Both the position numbers and the translations under genes were made by a program. 64,000 bases of DNA from Actinomadura opuntiae. Lineage in GTDB: Bacteria > Actinomycetota > Actinomycetes > Streptosporangiales > Streptosporangiaceae. Below, piece by piece: positions 50,322 to 59,046 of the stretch (the first letter of the stretch is position 1; every line of letters begins with the position of its first letter). The notes below the pieces were generated by a model. The model made no database searches. It was not told where the DNA came from and saw only the letters and a list, made by a program, of their open reading frames with translations. Location of the stretch: positions 62,001-126,000 of the forward strand of contig NZ_JASNWF010000019.1 of assembly GCF_030283205.1 (NCBI RefSeq). The letters run 5' to 3'.

Positions 50322-50337
50322 TTGGGAGCGCTCCCAA
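50322..50337. promoter_or_regulatory. CebR operator (perfect 16-bp palindrome)
   Basis: TTGGGAGCGCTCCCAA contains TGGGAGCGCTCCCA, the established CebR/CelR binding site of streptomycetes and Thermobifida, released by cellobiose or cello-oligosaccharides. It lies 84 bases upstream of the GH12 start. No cebR gene is in this window. Confidence 0.9.
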
Positions 50338-50411
50338 GGTGGTCCTCGGGCCGGAAAGAGTCAATGCGGGCGCCTAGCGGACGCGCCTGACCTCGGGTTT
50401 CCCGTGAAAAC

Positions 50412-51320
50412 TCATGAAAGTCCCGGCGTCGAGGCCGCCAGGTCGAACAGCGTGTCGGCGGCTTCCCAGCAGACGGCGCGGAGCCAGTCGTCGCCGAAGC
50501 CGAGGCCGGCGAGCGCCTCCAGCTGGTGGGCGTACTCGTAGGGGATGTTGGGGAAGTCGGTGCCGAGCAGGATCCGGCCCTGCAGGCCGAGATCGCGGAG
50601 CCGGGGCAGGAGCTCGGCGGGGAACGCGCCCAGCCCGCCGAACCGGGTGAACGTCATGGTGGTGTCGAGGTGCACGCCCTCGTGGCGGTCGGCGAGGGCG
50701 AAGAAGCCGTCGAACTCCGGCGCGCCGAGGTGGGCGATGATCGTCTTGAGCCGGGGGTGGCGGGCCAGCACGCCGCCGAACGGTTCAGGTCCGGTGAACC
50801 CGTTGGCGACGGGGCCGGACCCGGCGTGCACGAGCGCGGGCACCCCGGCGTCGGCGAGGATCCCCCACACCTCGTCCAGCTCCCCCGCCCGCGGGTCGAA
50901 CCCGCCGACCTGCAGATGGACCTTGAACACGCGGGCGCCGGAGTCCAGGGCGCGCCGCACGTAGCCGGCGACGCCGGGCTCGGGGAAGAACGTCGCGGTC
51001 TGCAGGCACTCGGGGACGCGGCGGGCGAACTCGGCGCCCCACTCGTTCAGCGACTCGGCCATGCCGGGCCGGTGCGGGTACACCAGCGCGGTGAACGCGC
51101 GGACGCCGAGGCCGCGCAGGAACTCCAGCCGCTCCTTCTCCGAGTCCCGGTAGCGGATCGGCCATTCGGTGCCGATCAGCGGCCCGGCGTCGTCGAAGTA
51201 GGCCCAGACCGCGCTCATCAGCCGCTGCGGCATGAAGTGGACGTGCGCGTCGACGATCCCGGGCAGCCCGAGCGCCTGCCAGAACGCGGGGACGGCGGCG
51301 TCCGAACGAGGTTCAGTCAC
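50412..51320 (-). CDS. Amidohydrolase family 2 (ACMSD-like) protein
   Basis: 302-residue metal-dependent TIM-barrel hydrolase or decarboxylase. Metal ligands: GIVDAHVHFMP (two His), His in PALVHAGSG, His in TIIAHLGAP and Asp in LLGTDFPNIPY. Related enzymes decarboxylate aromatic or semialdehyde acids; the substrate is not defined here. The start is GTG 51320. The upstream esterase-fold gene ends 17 bases away on the same strand, so the two are probably one transcript. Confidence 0.88.
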   Translation of the reverse strand: MTEPRSDAAVPAFWQALGLPGIVDAHVHFMPQRLMSAVWAYFDDAGPLIGTEWPIRYRDSEKERLEFLRGLGVRAFTALVYPHRPGMAESLNEWGAEFARRVPECLQTATFFPEPGVAGYVRRALDSGARVFKVHLQVGGFDPRAGELDEVWGILADAGVPALVHAGSGPVANGFTGPEPFGGVLARHPRLKTIIAHLGAPEFDGFFALADRHEGVHLDTTMTFTRFGGLGAFPAELLPRLRDLGLQGRILLGTDFPNIPYEYAHQLEALAGLGFGDDWLRAVCWEAADTLFDLAASTPGLS

Positions 51321-51337
51321 GCCCCGACCCTAGCCGC

Positions 51338-52288
51338 TCAGCCGATCGCGCCCAGCAGGGCGGGCAGGACCGCGCGCAGCTCGCGGCGCCAGTACGGCCA
51401 GGTGTGCGTGCCCCGGTAGAAGTGCGTGGAGACCGGGATGCCGAGCTTCTTGAGCTTGCCGGCGAACTCGCGGGACACGGTGCCGGCGAGCGCCTCCACC
51501 ACGTCGGTGCCGGCCTCGGACAGGGCGCGGTGGGGCACCCGGTCGTACGGGCCGGGCCGCCCGTCGCCCGCGCTGAGGTGCAGGCGGACGCCGGCGAGGC
51601 GGTCGGCGAGGTCGAACGGGTTGTGCTGCCGCCACACGACGCGCTGCTCGTCGGGGTCGCCCCACACGTCCGTCCAGTCGCGGGCGGGCTCGGCGATCGC
51701 GACGGTCAGCTCGACGAGGTCGGCGACGTCGAGGCCGCGCGGGTCGCGGTGCAGCGTGTGCACCGGGCCGCTGAAGGACGCCGCGGCGCGGAACAGGCCG
51801 CGGTGCCGCGCCGCGTAGGCGAGCGCGCCCATCCCGCCGGTCCCATTCCCGGCGACCGCGCGCAGCGTTCCGGCGCGGTATCCGCGTTCGAGTATCTGCC
51901 GCAGCTCCGCGAGATGGAACGTCTCCCACTTCGGCGCGCCGCCGTCGCCGCGATTCCACCAGTCGGTGTAATTTCCGCAAGGGCCGCCGTCCGGCATGAC
52001 CACCATCACATCCGCGCCGCCGGTCAGCTCCTCGATGTCGCCGTGGTCGGTCCAGGTGGTGTGCCCGGCGCCGGATCCGTGCAGCAGCCACAGCACCGGC
52101 CACGTCCGGGCGGCGTCCCGTGACCAGCCCGGAGGCAGCAGCAGCCGGACGTGCGCGAGATCGGCCAGGACGGGCGAGCGGACCGCGAGGTCCAGGACGC
52201 GGCCGCGGGGCCGGTGCTCGCCGACCACGGTCGCGCCGTCGTCGGCGGGTGCTGCGGACGGGGCGGCGCCCCCGGTGGCCATGGACAT
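51338..52288 (-). CDS. Esterase D/antigen 85-fold protein lacking the nucleophile serine
   Basis: 316 residues of the putative-esterase family (PF00756 type): PVLWLLHGSGAGHTTW, DVMVVMPDGGPCGNYTDW, and HFYRGTHTWPYWRREL with the expected His. At the nucleophile elbow it reads AVAGNGTGGMGALAYA where active relatives have AGLSMGGYGA, so the Ser is Gly. Ser/Thr hydrolase activity is therefore doubtful, although a Thr sits one residue later. No clear signal peptide. ATG 52288 is used, with GGGAAAT upstream; ATG 52282 and ATG 52306 are alternatives. Confidence 0.83.
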   Translation of the reverse strand: MSMATGGAAPSAAPADDGATVVGEHRPRGRVLDLAVRSPVLADLAHVRLLLPPGWSRDAARTWPVLWLLHGSGAGHTTWTDHGDIEELTGGADVMVVMPDGGPCGNYTDWWNRGDGGAPKWETFHLAELRQILERGYRAGTLRAVAGNGTGGMGALAYAARHRGLFRAAASFSGPVHTLHRDPRGLDVADLVELTVAIAEPARDWTDVWGDPDEQRVVWRQHNPFDLADRLAGVRLHLSAGDGRPGPYDRVPHRALSEAGTDVVEALAGTVSREFAGKLKKLGIPVSTHFYRGTHTWPYWRRELRAVLPALLGAIG

Positions 52289-52446
52289 ATTTCCCGTCCC
52301 GGTCATTCAGCTGTGCTTCACCAGTAATGTCCCCACTTCCGGGCATGTTTCAACTCGAAGTAATGGGTTTATAAAGCAGCGGACCCGGATCGCCCGCGGG
52401 TGGCGGGTAGGGTGGCGCGAACGAGTGGAGGGGCGGCCGAGTCGGG

Positions 52447-53433
52447 ATGCGGAGCAAAGCGGAGCTGGAGTCGGCGATCGGCAAGGGCGGCCGCGCGGTG
52501 CTGGTGATCAACTCGCGGTCCCGGCGGGGCCGCCGGCTGTACGGCCGGGCGCGCCGGCTGCTGGACGAGGCCGGGATCGCCTTCGACCAGGTGTTCCCGG
52601 TGACCGACCCGACCCGGCTGCGCCAGCTGTTCGGCGACGTGCTGGCCCTGGAGCCCGACCTGGTGGTCGTCGGCGGCGGGGACGGGACGGTCGCCGAGGC
52701 GGTCGGCCACCTCGCGCACCGCGACATCGCGCTCGGGGTGCTGCCGCTCGGCACCACCAACAACTTCGCGCGCAGCCTGGAGCTGCCGCTGGACCTGCCG
52801 GGCGCGGTGCGGACCGTCGCGGTGGGCGGGCCGGGCGGCGGGAAGGTCGCCGACGTCGACGTCGGCTGGTTCGAGAGCACCGGCGACCCGCAGGGCGAGG
52901 GGCCGGGCGCCGACCGCGAGCACATCTTCGCCAACATGGTCAGCCTCGGCCTGTCGGTGCAGGTCGCCGGGCGGGTCCCGCACATGCTGAAGCGGTTCCT
53001 GGGCCGTCCGGCGTACGCGCTGACGGCGGCGGGGCTGCTGCCCCGGCACGCGGCGTTCACCGCGCGCATCACGATCGACGGGGAGACCACCACCGTCCAG
53101 ACCCACCAGCTGAACATCGCCAACGGCGCGCACCACAGCGGGCAGCGGATCGCCCGCGACGCCAGCCCCGACGACCGGCTGCTGGCCGTCTACCGGCTGG
53201 GCGACGAGCGGCGGCTGCGGCTGGCGTCGGCGACGGCCCGGCACGTGCTGACCGGTCCGTGGCGGAGCCTGGACGAGGACGCGTTCCTCACCACCCCGCA
53301 CGTGGAGATCGAGACCGACCCGCCGATGCGGGTCGACGTCGACGGCGAGGTCCGCGGCCGCACGCCGGTGTCCATCCGGCTGCGCGGCAACGCGCTGCGG
53401 GTGATCGTGCCGCAGACGTTCGACGACACCTGA
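52447..53433 (+). CDS. Diacylglycerol/lipid kinase family protein
   Basis: 328 residues. NSRSRRGRR at the N-terminus, the ATP motif VVVGGGDGTVAEAV and LPLGTTNNFARSL are diagnostic for DagK/YegS/sphingosine-kinase-like enzymes, which phosphorylate a lipid hydroxyl at the membrane face. The C-terminal beta domain includes RVDVDGEVRGRTP. A GTGGAGGGG run precedes the ATG and a TAGGGT hexamer lies at 52408-52413. Stands alone, divergent from the esterase-fold gene. Confidence 0.9.
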   Translation: MRSKAELESAIGKGGRAVLVINSRSRRGRRLYGRARRLLDEAGIAFDQVFPVTDPTRLRQLFGDVLALEPDLVVVGGGDGTVAEAVGHLAHRDIALGVLPLGTTNNFARSLELPLDLPGAVRTVAVGGPGGGKVADVDVGWFESTGDPQGEGPGADREHIFANMVSLGLSVQVAGRVPHMLKRFLGRPAYALTAAGLLPRHAAFTARITIDGETTTVQTHQLNIANGAHHSGQRIARDASPDDRLLAVYRLGDERRLRLASATARHVLTGPWRSLDEDAFLTTPHVEIETDPPMRVDVDGEVRGRTPVSIRLRGNALRVIVPQTFDDT

Positions 53434-53446
53434 TCGCCTCTCCCGC

Positions 53447-54556
53447 TCAGAGCACGCCGCGCGCCGCGAGCAGGTCCCGCAGCCGGTCGTGCGGGAGGGC
53501 CGGCGACCGGTGCCCGTCGCGCCCGATCATGGTGCGGGCGGCCAGCAGCGCGTTCAGCACCGCCTCCTCCACGGCCTGGACGACGGCCTCGTAGAACGGG
53601 TCGATCCGGTTCCACGGGACGAGCCGCAGCGTCTCGTAGCCGTCCTCCCCGGCCGGGAACCCGCCGGTCAGCGCGCCCGGGTTCGCGGTGGAGAAGGCCA
53701 GGAAGATGTCCCCGGAGGAGTGCTGGCCGTAGGTGCCGGTGCGGGCCAGGCCGAGCGGGACGCGGCGGGCGAGCGCGGTGCACTGCCCGGGGATCAGCGG
53801 CGCGTCCGTCGCGACGACCGCGATGACCGAGCCGGCGCCGGCGAGGCCGAGCCAGTCGGTGTCCTCCATCGGGTTGTCGTCGGCGAGCGCCGCCCCGGTG
53901 GGGACGCCGCAGACGGTGAGGTCCTTGCGGGAGCCGAAGTTCGCCTGGACGAACGCGCCGACCGTGTACGCCTCGCCCGCGTACCGCACGACCCGCGAGG
54001 ACGTGCCGTTGCCGCCCTTGAAGCCGTAGCAGTTCATGCCGGTGCCGCCGCCGGCGTTGCCCTCCTCGACCGGGCAGCCGCGCGCCGCGTCCAGCGCCTG
54101 GACGGCGTGCTCGGGCCGCACGTGGGCGCCGCCGACGTCGTTGAGGTAGCCGTCCCAGGTCTCGGCGACGACGGGCAGCATCCAGTCCTGCGAGCCCGGG
54201 CACTCGCGGAGCATCCAGTCGATGGCGCCGCGGTGGCAGGTCCCGACCGCGTGCGTGTTGGTGATCAGCACGGGGGTGTTCAGCGCGCCGGTCTCGGCGA
54301 GCCAGTGCGTGCCGGTCATCTCACCGTTGCCGTTCAGCGAGTACACCCCGGCCGCGCACGCGTCGGTGAGGCCCGACCGGCCGCGCGGCAGCAGCGCCGT
54401 GACGCCCGTGCGGACGGGGCCCTCCCCCGGGCGCAGCGGGCCGTCCCCGGAGATCAGCGTGACGCAGCCGACCTCGACGCCGGGCACGTCGGTGATCGCG
54501 TTGAGCGGGCCGGTGTCGCCGGGCAGCGGCAGGCCGAGGGCGCGGGCGCGGGTCAT
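53447..54556 (-). CDS. P1-family aminopeptidase (DmpA-like), self-processing
   Basis: 369 residues. P1 (DmpA/BapA) enzymes cut themselves before a Ser that then becomes the N-terminal nucleophile. Here the junction is Gly242-Ser243 (GLAGAGSVIAVVATDAPL), and Asn in NAGGGTGMNCYGFKGG helps the active site. Substrates in the family are N-terminal D-residues, amino-acid amides and beta-peptides. Its start overlaps the upstream TetR stop by 4 bases, and an APC transporter lies divergently, suggesting uptake and hydrolysis of an unusual amino acid derivative. Confidence 0.93.
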   Translation of the reverse strand: MTRARALGLPLPGDTGPLNAITDVPGVEVGCVTLISGDGPLRPGEGPVRTGVTALLPRGRSGLTDACAAGVYSLNGNGEMTGTHWLAETGALNTPVLITNTHAVGTCHRGAIDWMLRECPGSQDWMLPVVAETWDGYLNDVGGAHVRPEHAVQALDAARGCPVEEGNAGGGTGMNCYGFKGGNGTSSRVVRYAGEAYTVGAFVQANFGSRKDLTVCGVPTGAALADDNPMEDTDWLGLAGAGSVIAVVATDAPLIPGQCTALARRVPLGLARTGTYGQHSSGDIFLAFSTANPGALTGGFPAGEDGYETLRLVPWNRIDPFYEAVVQAVEEAVLNALLAARTMIGRDGHRSPALPHDRLRDLLAARGVL

Positions 54557-55179
54557 GGATCACCTTCCAGGTCGAGGTCGGCGGGGTCGCGGCCGGTGGC
54601 GTCGGCGGCGTAGCCGCGCAGCAGCCGCGCGGCGAGCGCGGCGTCGACGGCGGGCACGGCGTTGACGATGTGGAGCCCGTACCCGTCCTCCAGCGCGACG
54701 AGGTTGCGGGCGATCTCGGCGGCGCCGCGGGACAGGGTGAACGCGCCGGTCGCGGCCCCGGACTCCAGGATCGCGGCGTAGATGCCGGTCTGCCGCTCGA
54801 ACAGCCGGATGTGCTCGGCCGCGTACGCGGGGTCGCGGCGCGAGACGGTGCCGAGCTCGTACAGCAGCACGCACAGCTCGTCGCCGGGCCCGGACGGCAG
54901 CCCGCTGGCGATCATCGCGGCGAGCCGGCGGCACGGGTCCGGCTCGTCGCGCACCGCCGCCTCGCGGGCCGCGCAGAACCGGTCGACGGCCTCGCGCTGC
55001 ACCTCGCGCAGCAGGTCGGCCAGCGTCGGGAAGTAGTACAGGACCGAGCCGGACGACATCGCGGCCCGGTCGGCGACGTCGCGCAGCCGCAGGCCGAGCA
55101 TGCCGCGCTCGGCGACCGCGCGCCGCGCGGCGGCGACGAGCTCGGTGCGCTTCTCCGCCGCCCTGCTGGGTCGTGCCAT
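54553..55179 (-). CDS. TetR-family regulator
   Basis: 208 residues. HTH: RTELVAAARRAVAERGM, then DRAAMSSGSVLYYFPTLADLL. The C-terminal region (DPAYAAEHIRLFERQTGIYAAI) fits the BetI-like TetR_C_6 group. ATG 55179 is preferred, with GGAG about 10 bases upstream; ATG 55188 is possible. It precedes and is coupled to the P1 peptidase gene and is divergent from the APC transporter; the 13-7-13 inverted repeat between them is its probable operator. Confidence 0.88.
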   Translation of the reverse strand: MARPSRAAEKRTELVAAARRAVAERGMLGLRLRDVADRAAMSSGSVLYYFPTLADLLREVQREAVDRFCAAREAAVRDEPDPCRRLAAMIASGLPSGPGDELCVLLYELGTVSRRDPAYAAEHIRLFERQTGIYAAILESGAATGAFTLSRGAAEIARNLVALEDGYGLHIVNAVPAVDAALAARLLRGYAADATGRDPADLDLEGDP

Positions 55180-55280
55180 GCTCGACATTCTCCGAAGATC
55201 ATTCAGACAATTCAAGTCAGAGCGCGGGCTCACGGATTCGAGACCGAGATGTGACGGACGGCTCGCTTGACCGTGCCGCC

Positions 55281-55313
55281 CGGAGTTCTTTGATACTCGT
55301 TCAAAGAACTCCG
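55281..55313. promoter_or_regulatory. Perfect 13-7-13 inverted repeat before APC transporter
   Basis: CGGAGTTCTTTGA (55281-55293) and TCAAAGAACTCCG (55301-55313) are exact inverted copies around TACTCGT. Located between tetR and the transporter gene, 3 bases before its GGGAGG. Most likely the TetR operator; as RNA it would form a hairpin next to the ribosome binding site. Confidence 0.65.
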
Positions 55314-55328
55314 TCGGGAGGTGCCTCC

Positions 55329-56735
55329 ATGGCCGCATCCGAAACCCGCCCGCCGGCCGCCGCCGGCCGGCCCCCGGCCCTGCACCGGGGGCTGCGCACC
55401 CTCGGCGCGCTGCTCATCGTGCTGTCCGCGGTCACGCCCGCCTCGTCGGTGTTCATCATCGCGCCGGGGGTGATCGCGCAGGCCGGCACCGGCGCGTTCT
55501 GGAGCTTCGCGGCGGCGGGCGCCGTCGGCGTCCTCATGGCGTTCGTGTACGCCGAGCTGTCCTCGGCCTACCCGCTGACCGGCGGCGAGTACGCCATCGT
55601 CGGCCGCACCCTCGGCCGGCTGCCGGGGTTCGTGGTGCTCGGGCTGATCCTGATCACCCAGCTGCTGATCCTCGCGGTGATCGCGCTCGGCGTCGGCACC
55701 TACCTCGGCGTGCTCGTGCACGGCCTGGACGGCCCGGTCGCCGCCGCGGTCGCGGTCGCCGTCGCCACCGTCGTCGCGATCTTCGACATCAAGGTCAACG
55801 CCCTGGTCACCGGGGTCTTCCTTGCGATCGAGATGGCCGCGCTGCTGGTGCTGTCCGGCCTCGGTTTCCTGCACGTGCAGCGGCCGTTCACCGACCTGCT
55901 CGCGCATCCGGTCGCCGCGGCGGACGGCGGGGGCCTCGCCGCCGCGTCCGCCGGGCTGATCGCCGCCGCGACCGCCGTCGCGATCTTCGCCTACAACGGC
56001 TACGGCTCCGCGGTGTACTTCGGCGAGGAGACCCACGACGCGCAGCGCGCCGTCGCCCGCACGATCCTGTGGGCGCTCGGCATCACCGTCGCGGCCGAGC
56101 TGGTCCCGGTCACCGCCGTGCTGCTCGGCGCCCCCGACCTGAAGGAGCTGCTGGGCTCGGACGCGATGCTGGAGTACTTCATCACCGCGCGCGGCGGCCA
56201 CGCCCTCAACACGGTGATCAGCCTGGCGATCGCGCTGGCCATCCTGAACGCGGTCATCGCGATCATGCTGCTGACCGCCCGGCTGGTCTTCAGCTCCGGC
56301 CGGGACGGCACCTGGACGCCGCGGATCGACGGGGCGCTCACCGCCGTCCACCCCCGGTTCGGCACCCCGTGGGTCGCCACCGTCGCCACCGGCGTGCTCA
56401 GCGCCGCCGCCTGCTTCCTGGAGGAGAAGTTCCTGCTCGTCGTCACCGGCACGTCCCTGGTCGCGGTGTACGCGGCGCTGTGCCTGGCCGTGATCGCCGG
56501 CCGGCGCAACGGGACGACCGCGCACGCGAAGTACCGGATGCCGTGGTTCCCGGTCGCGCCGGTCGCCGCGCTCGGCGCCCTCGGGTACGTGATCTACCAG
56601 AACGCCAAGGACCCCGAGGTCGGGCGGCCGAGCCTGATCGTCACGGTCGTGGTGATGGCGGTGTCGGCGGGGTACTTCGCGCTCGTCCTGCGCCGCCGCG
56701 GCGGCTGGGAGCTGAAGGACGGGCAGGAAGGCTAG
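55329..56735 (+). CDS. APC-family amino acid/polyamine permease
   Basis: 468 residues with about 12 transmembrane helices. TLGALLIVLSAVTPASSVFI opens TM1, YAELSSAYPLTGGEYAIVGR is the conserved TM2-3 segment and FAYNGYGSAVYFGEE lies in TM6. Imports an amino acid or amine with protons. GGGAGG (55315-55320) precedes the ATG by 8 bases, directly after the inverted repeat. Divergent from the TetR/P1 peptidase pair. The stop TAG shares CTAG with the stop of the convergent PadR gene. Confidence 0.92.
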   Translation: MAASETRPPAAAGRPPALHRGLRTLGALLIVLSAVTPASSVFIIAPGVIAQAGTGAFWSFAAAGAVGVLMAFVYAELSSAYPLTGGEYAIVGRTLGRLPGFVVLGLILITQLLILAVIALGVGTYLGVLVHGLDGPVAAAVAVAVATVVAIFDIKVNALVTGVFLAIEMAALLVLSGLGFLHVQRPFTDLLAHPVAAADGGGLAAASAGLIAAATAVAIFAYNGYGSAVYFGEETHDAQRAVARTILWALGITVAAELVPVTAVLLGAPDLKELLGSDAMLEYFITARGGHALNTVISLAIALAILNAVIAIMLLTARLVFSSGRDGTWTPRIDGALTAVHPRFGTPWVATVATGVLSAAACFLEEKFLLVVTGTSLVAVYAALCLAVIAGRRNGTTAHAKYRMPWFPVAPVAALGALGYVIYQNAKDPEVGRPSLIVTVVVMAVSAGYFALVLRRRGGWELKDGQEG

Positions 56736-57286
56736 CGCTCGTCGGCCATGACGTAGTCGCCGGCCTCCAGGCGCTCGATGAGGCCGCGGGTCCACCGCAT
56801 GGCCGAGTCGGCGGAGTGCACCCACCAGCCGAGCAGCTCGTGCAGGTGCGCGGGGTCCGCCGGCGCCTCGTACAGCGGCATGACGTTGGCGCGCCGGGCG
56901 GCCAGGCCGTCCAGCCGCTGCCGGAGCAGCTCGATCGCCTCCGGGCGGGTCAGCTCGGCCAGGAAGGCCAGCCCGGCCGTCAGCATCTCCGGGTGCCGGA
57001 CGTCCACCGTCGAGATCGCGCAGCGCAGCAGCCGGAAGAACTCCTCGCGGCCCGCGTCGGTGATCTCGTAGTCGGTGTGCGGCGGCCCGGCGTCGCTCTC
57101 CTCCACGTCGTGCGCGAGCAGCAGGCCCTCCTTGGCCAGCTGCCGCAGCGCGTGGTAGATCGAGCCCGGGTTCACGTGGGCCCACTCGTCCGAGCCCCAG
57201 GAGATCAGCTCCCGGCGGACCTCGTACCCGTGGGCGCAGCCGAACCGCCGCACCCCGCCGAGGACCAGCAGCCGCGTCGCCGACAT
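56732..57286 (-). CDS. PadR-family transcriptional regulator
   Basis: 184 residues. The PadR winged HTH occupies about 1-85: TRLLVLGGVRRFGCAHGYEV, NPGSIYHALRQLAKEGLL and YEITDAGREEFFRLL. The C-terminal helices (VMPLYEAP, HLHELLGWWVHSADSAMRWT) form the dimerisation part of the Vir_act_alpha_C type. ATG 57286 is chosen since AAGGG lies 5 bases upstream; GTG 57292 and ATG 57289 are nearby. No partner transporter is adjacent on its strand, so the target is unclear. Confidence 0.9.
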   Translation of the reverse strand: MSATRLLVLGGVRRFGCAHGYEVRRELISWGSDEWAHVNPGSIYHALRQLAKEGLLLAHDVEESDAGPPHTDYEITDAGREEFFRLLRCAISTVDVRHPEMLTAGLAFLAELTRPEAIELLRQRLDGLAARRANVMPLYEAPADPAHLHELLGWWVHSADSAMRWTRGLIERLEAGDYVMADER

Positions 57287-57359
57287 CATCACCCTTCCCC
57301 TGATCGAGCCGAGGTTCAGGGTAGAGCGTGCGCGGGGTCCCCGGCGCCGCGGGCACCGG

Positions 57360-58232
57360 CTAGCCGCGCAGGGCGGCCAGGTCCTCGGGCGTGAGGCGCA
57401 GCCGCGCGGCGGCCATGTTCTCCTCCAGATGGGCGGGGGAGCCGGTGCCGGGGATGGCCAGCATCACCGGTGACAGGGCGAGCAGGCCCGCCAGCAGCAC
57501 CTGCGGGACGGTGGCGCCGTGTCGGGCGGCGACCGCCTTGACGCGGTCGTCGTCGGGGATACCGAACCCGCCGAGCGGGAAGTAGGGGACGTAGGCGATG
57601 CCGTCGCGCGCGCAGATCTCCAGCATCTCGGTGTCCGCGGCCTGGGTGATGTCGAACCGGTTCTGGACCGCCGTGACGGGCGCGATCGTCCGGGCCTCGG
57701 CGAGCTGGGCGGTGTCGACGTGGCTGAGCCCGAGATGCCGGATCAGCCCCTCCTCGCGCAGCCCGGCGAGGATCTCGAACCGCTCCGCGATCGGGTCGTC
57801 GCCCGGCTCGTCCAGGCCGCCCGGCCGCAGGTAGACCAGGTCGAGGCTGTCGCGGCCCAGCTCGCGCAGGTTGCGCTCGACCTCGGCGCGCAGCCCGGAC
57901 GCGGGGAGCTGGCCGGTGGGGATCGGGTCGTCCGGCCCCCGGTACGGGCCGACCTTCGTGGCGATGACGAGGCCGTCGGGGTAGGGCGACAGCGCCGTGC
58001 GGATCAGCTCGTTCGCCGCCAGGCCGGACTGGTGGTAGTAGAACGCGGCGGTGTCGACGTGGTCGGCGCCCAGCTCGACGGCGCGGCGCAGCACCCGCAG
58101 GGCCGTGTCGCGGTCGTTGGGCGGGCCGTCCAGGGTGCTGACGGGCAGCCGCATCGCGCCGAAGCCCATCCGCCGGACCCGCAGGTCGCCGCCGATGTGG
58201 AAGTGGTCGTTAGCAGTGGTCGGTGTCGTCAT
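57360..58232 (-). CDS. Aldo/keto reductase with Arg at the catalytic His position
   Basis: 290 residues. RRMGFGAMRLPVST, HVDTAAFYYHQSG (Asp/Tyr) and VIATKVGPY (Lys) are present, but the fourth residue site reads DLVYLRPGG where most reductases have DLVYLH, so His is replaced by Arg. This variant occurs in a subgroup of AKRs. Nucleotide contact is AIPGTGSPAHLEENM. Divergent from the LuxR-type regulator gene at 58321, with a palindrome between them, which suggests control by that regulator. The substrate is unknown. Confidence 0.88.
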   Translation of the reverse strand: MTTPTTANDHFHIGGDLRVRRMGFGAMRLPVSTLDGPPNDRDTALRVLRRAVELGADHVDTAAFYYHQSGLAANELIRTALSPYPDGLVIATKVGPYRGPDDPIPTGQLPASGLRAEVERNLRELGRDSLDLVYLRPGGLDEPGDDPIAERFEILAGLREEGLIRHLGLSHVDTAQLAEARTIAPVTAVQNRFDITQAADTEMLEICARDGIAYVPYFPLGGFGIPDDDRVKAVAARHGATVPQVLLAGLLALSPVMLAIPGTGSPAHLEENMAAARLRLTPEDLAALRG

Positions 58233-58273
58233 GGGTCCCACTGTGCTGCGGTGATCCGGTCGGGACGAGGCGG

Positions 58274-58289
58274 TGGCAGCTTGCTGCCA
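58274..58289. promoter_or_regulatory. Perfect palindrome TGGCAGC-TT-GCTGCCA
   Basis: Seven-base perfect arms in the 88-base gap between the divergent aldo/keto reductase and LuxR-type genes. Probable operator for one or both. Confidence 0.5.
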
Positions 58290-58320
58290 GCCTGCGCCCC
58301 GCATGGCAGACTTGGCGGTG

Positions 58321-58989
58321 ATGACGGTGGACATGGACCGGAACGTGGTCCTGCGCGGCGAGCAGGAGCTGGCCGAGCGGGCGTGGCGGCTGTTCCAGGC
58401 GCGCGAGGAGTTCGCCTGCGCCGCGACGGACATGACCACCTGGGCGATGCCCGGCGTCCGGGAGCGGATCGTGGCCGACCGGCACTGGAACGCGCCCGGC
58501 GGCATCACCGTCCGCAAGCTGTACACCCCCGCCGCGCTCGCCGACGAGGAGTCCGAGCGCGAGCTGATCCGGCTCGCGGACGGCGGGGTGCGGGTGCGGA
58601 TCTGCACCGCGCCGCTGCCGCACGAGACGATCATCGTGGACCACCGGACCGCGATCCTCGCCGGACCGCCGGAGCGGGGCGTGCGCGAGTACACCGTCGT
58701 CCGGTCGCCCAGCGTGGTGAAGGGCGTGATCTCACTCTTCCGGGCGACCTGGGAGACCTCCGCCGACCTCGCCGACTTCCGGCGCGAGCGGCCGCCCGCG
58801 CTCAGCGAGGAGAGCCGGCACATCCTGCGGCTGCTCGCCGGCGGGCTGAAGGACGAGGCCGCCGCCCGGCAGCTCGGCATGTCGCTGCGCACCTACCGGC
58901 GCCGGGTCGCCGAGATCCTCACGCTGCTGGACGCCGGGTCGCGTTTCCAGGCGGGCCTGCGCGCCCAGGAGTTCGGCCTGCTGGGCTGA
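58321..58989 (+). CDS. LuxR-type HTH regulator with PLD-like N-terminus
   Basis: 222 residues. The N-terminal 150 residues (ARVRERIVADRHWN-like GVRERIVADRHWNAP, IRLADGGVRVRICTAPLPHE, IIVDHRTAILAG) look like the degenerate phospholipase-D-like sensor found in many actinobacterial LuxR/TrmB-type regulators. The C-terminus is a LuxR HTH (ILRLLAGGLKDEAAARQLGM, SLRTYRRRVAEIL). ATG 58321 is used; GTG 58318 is equally near a weak CAGACT hexamer. Probably acts on itself and the divergent aldo/keto reductase. Confidence 0.8.
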   Translation: MTVDMDRNVVLRGEQELAERAWRLFQAREEFACAATDMTTWAMPGVRERIVADRHWNAPGGITVRKLYTPAALADEESERELIRLADGGVRVRICTAPLPHETIIVDHRTAILAGPPERGVREYTVVRSPSVVKGVISLFRATWETSADLADFRRERPPALSEESRHILRLLAGGLKDEAAARQLGMSLRTYRRRVAEILTLLDAGSRFQAGLRAQEFGLLG

Positions 58990-59046
58990 CCGCCGGCGGC
59001 GCGGACGCGCGTCGAGACGTTCCCGCGTCCGTCAGACCGGCGTCCG

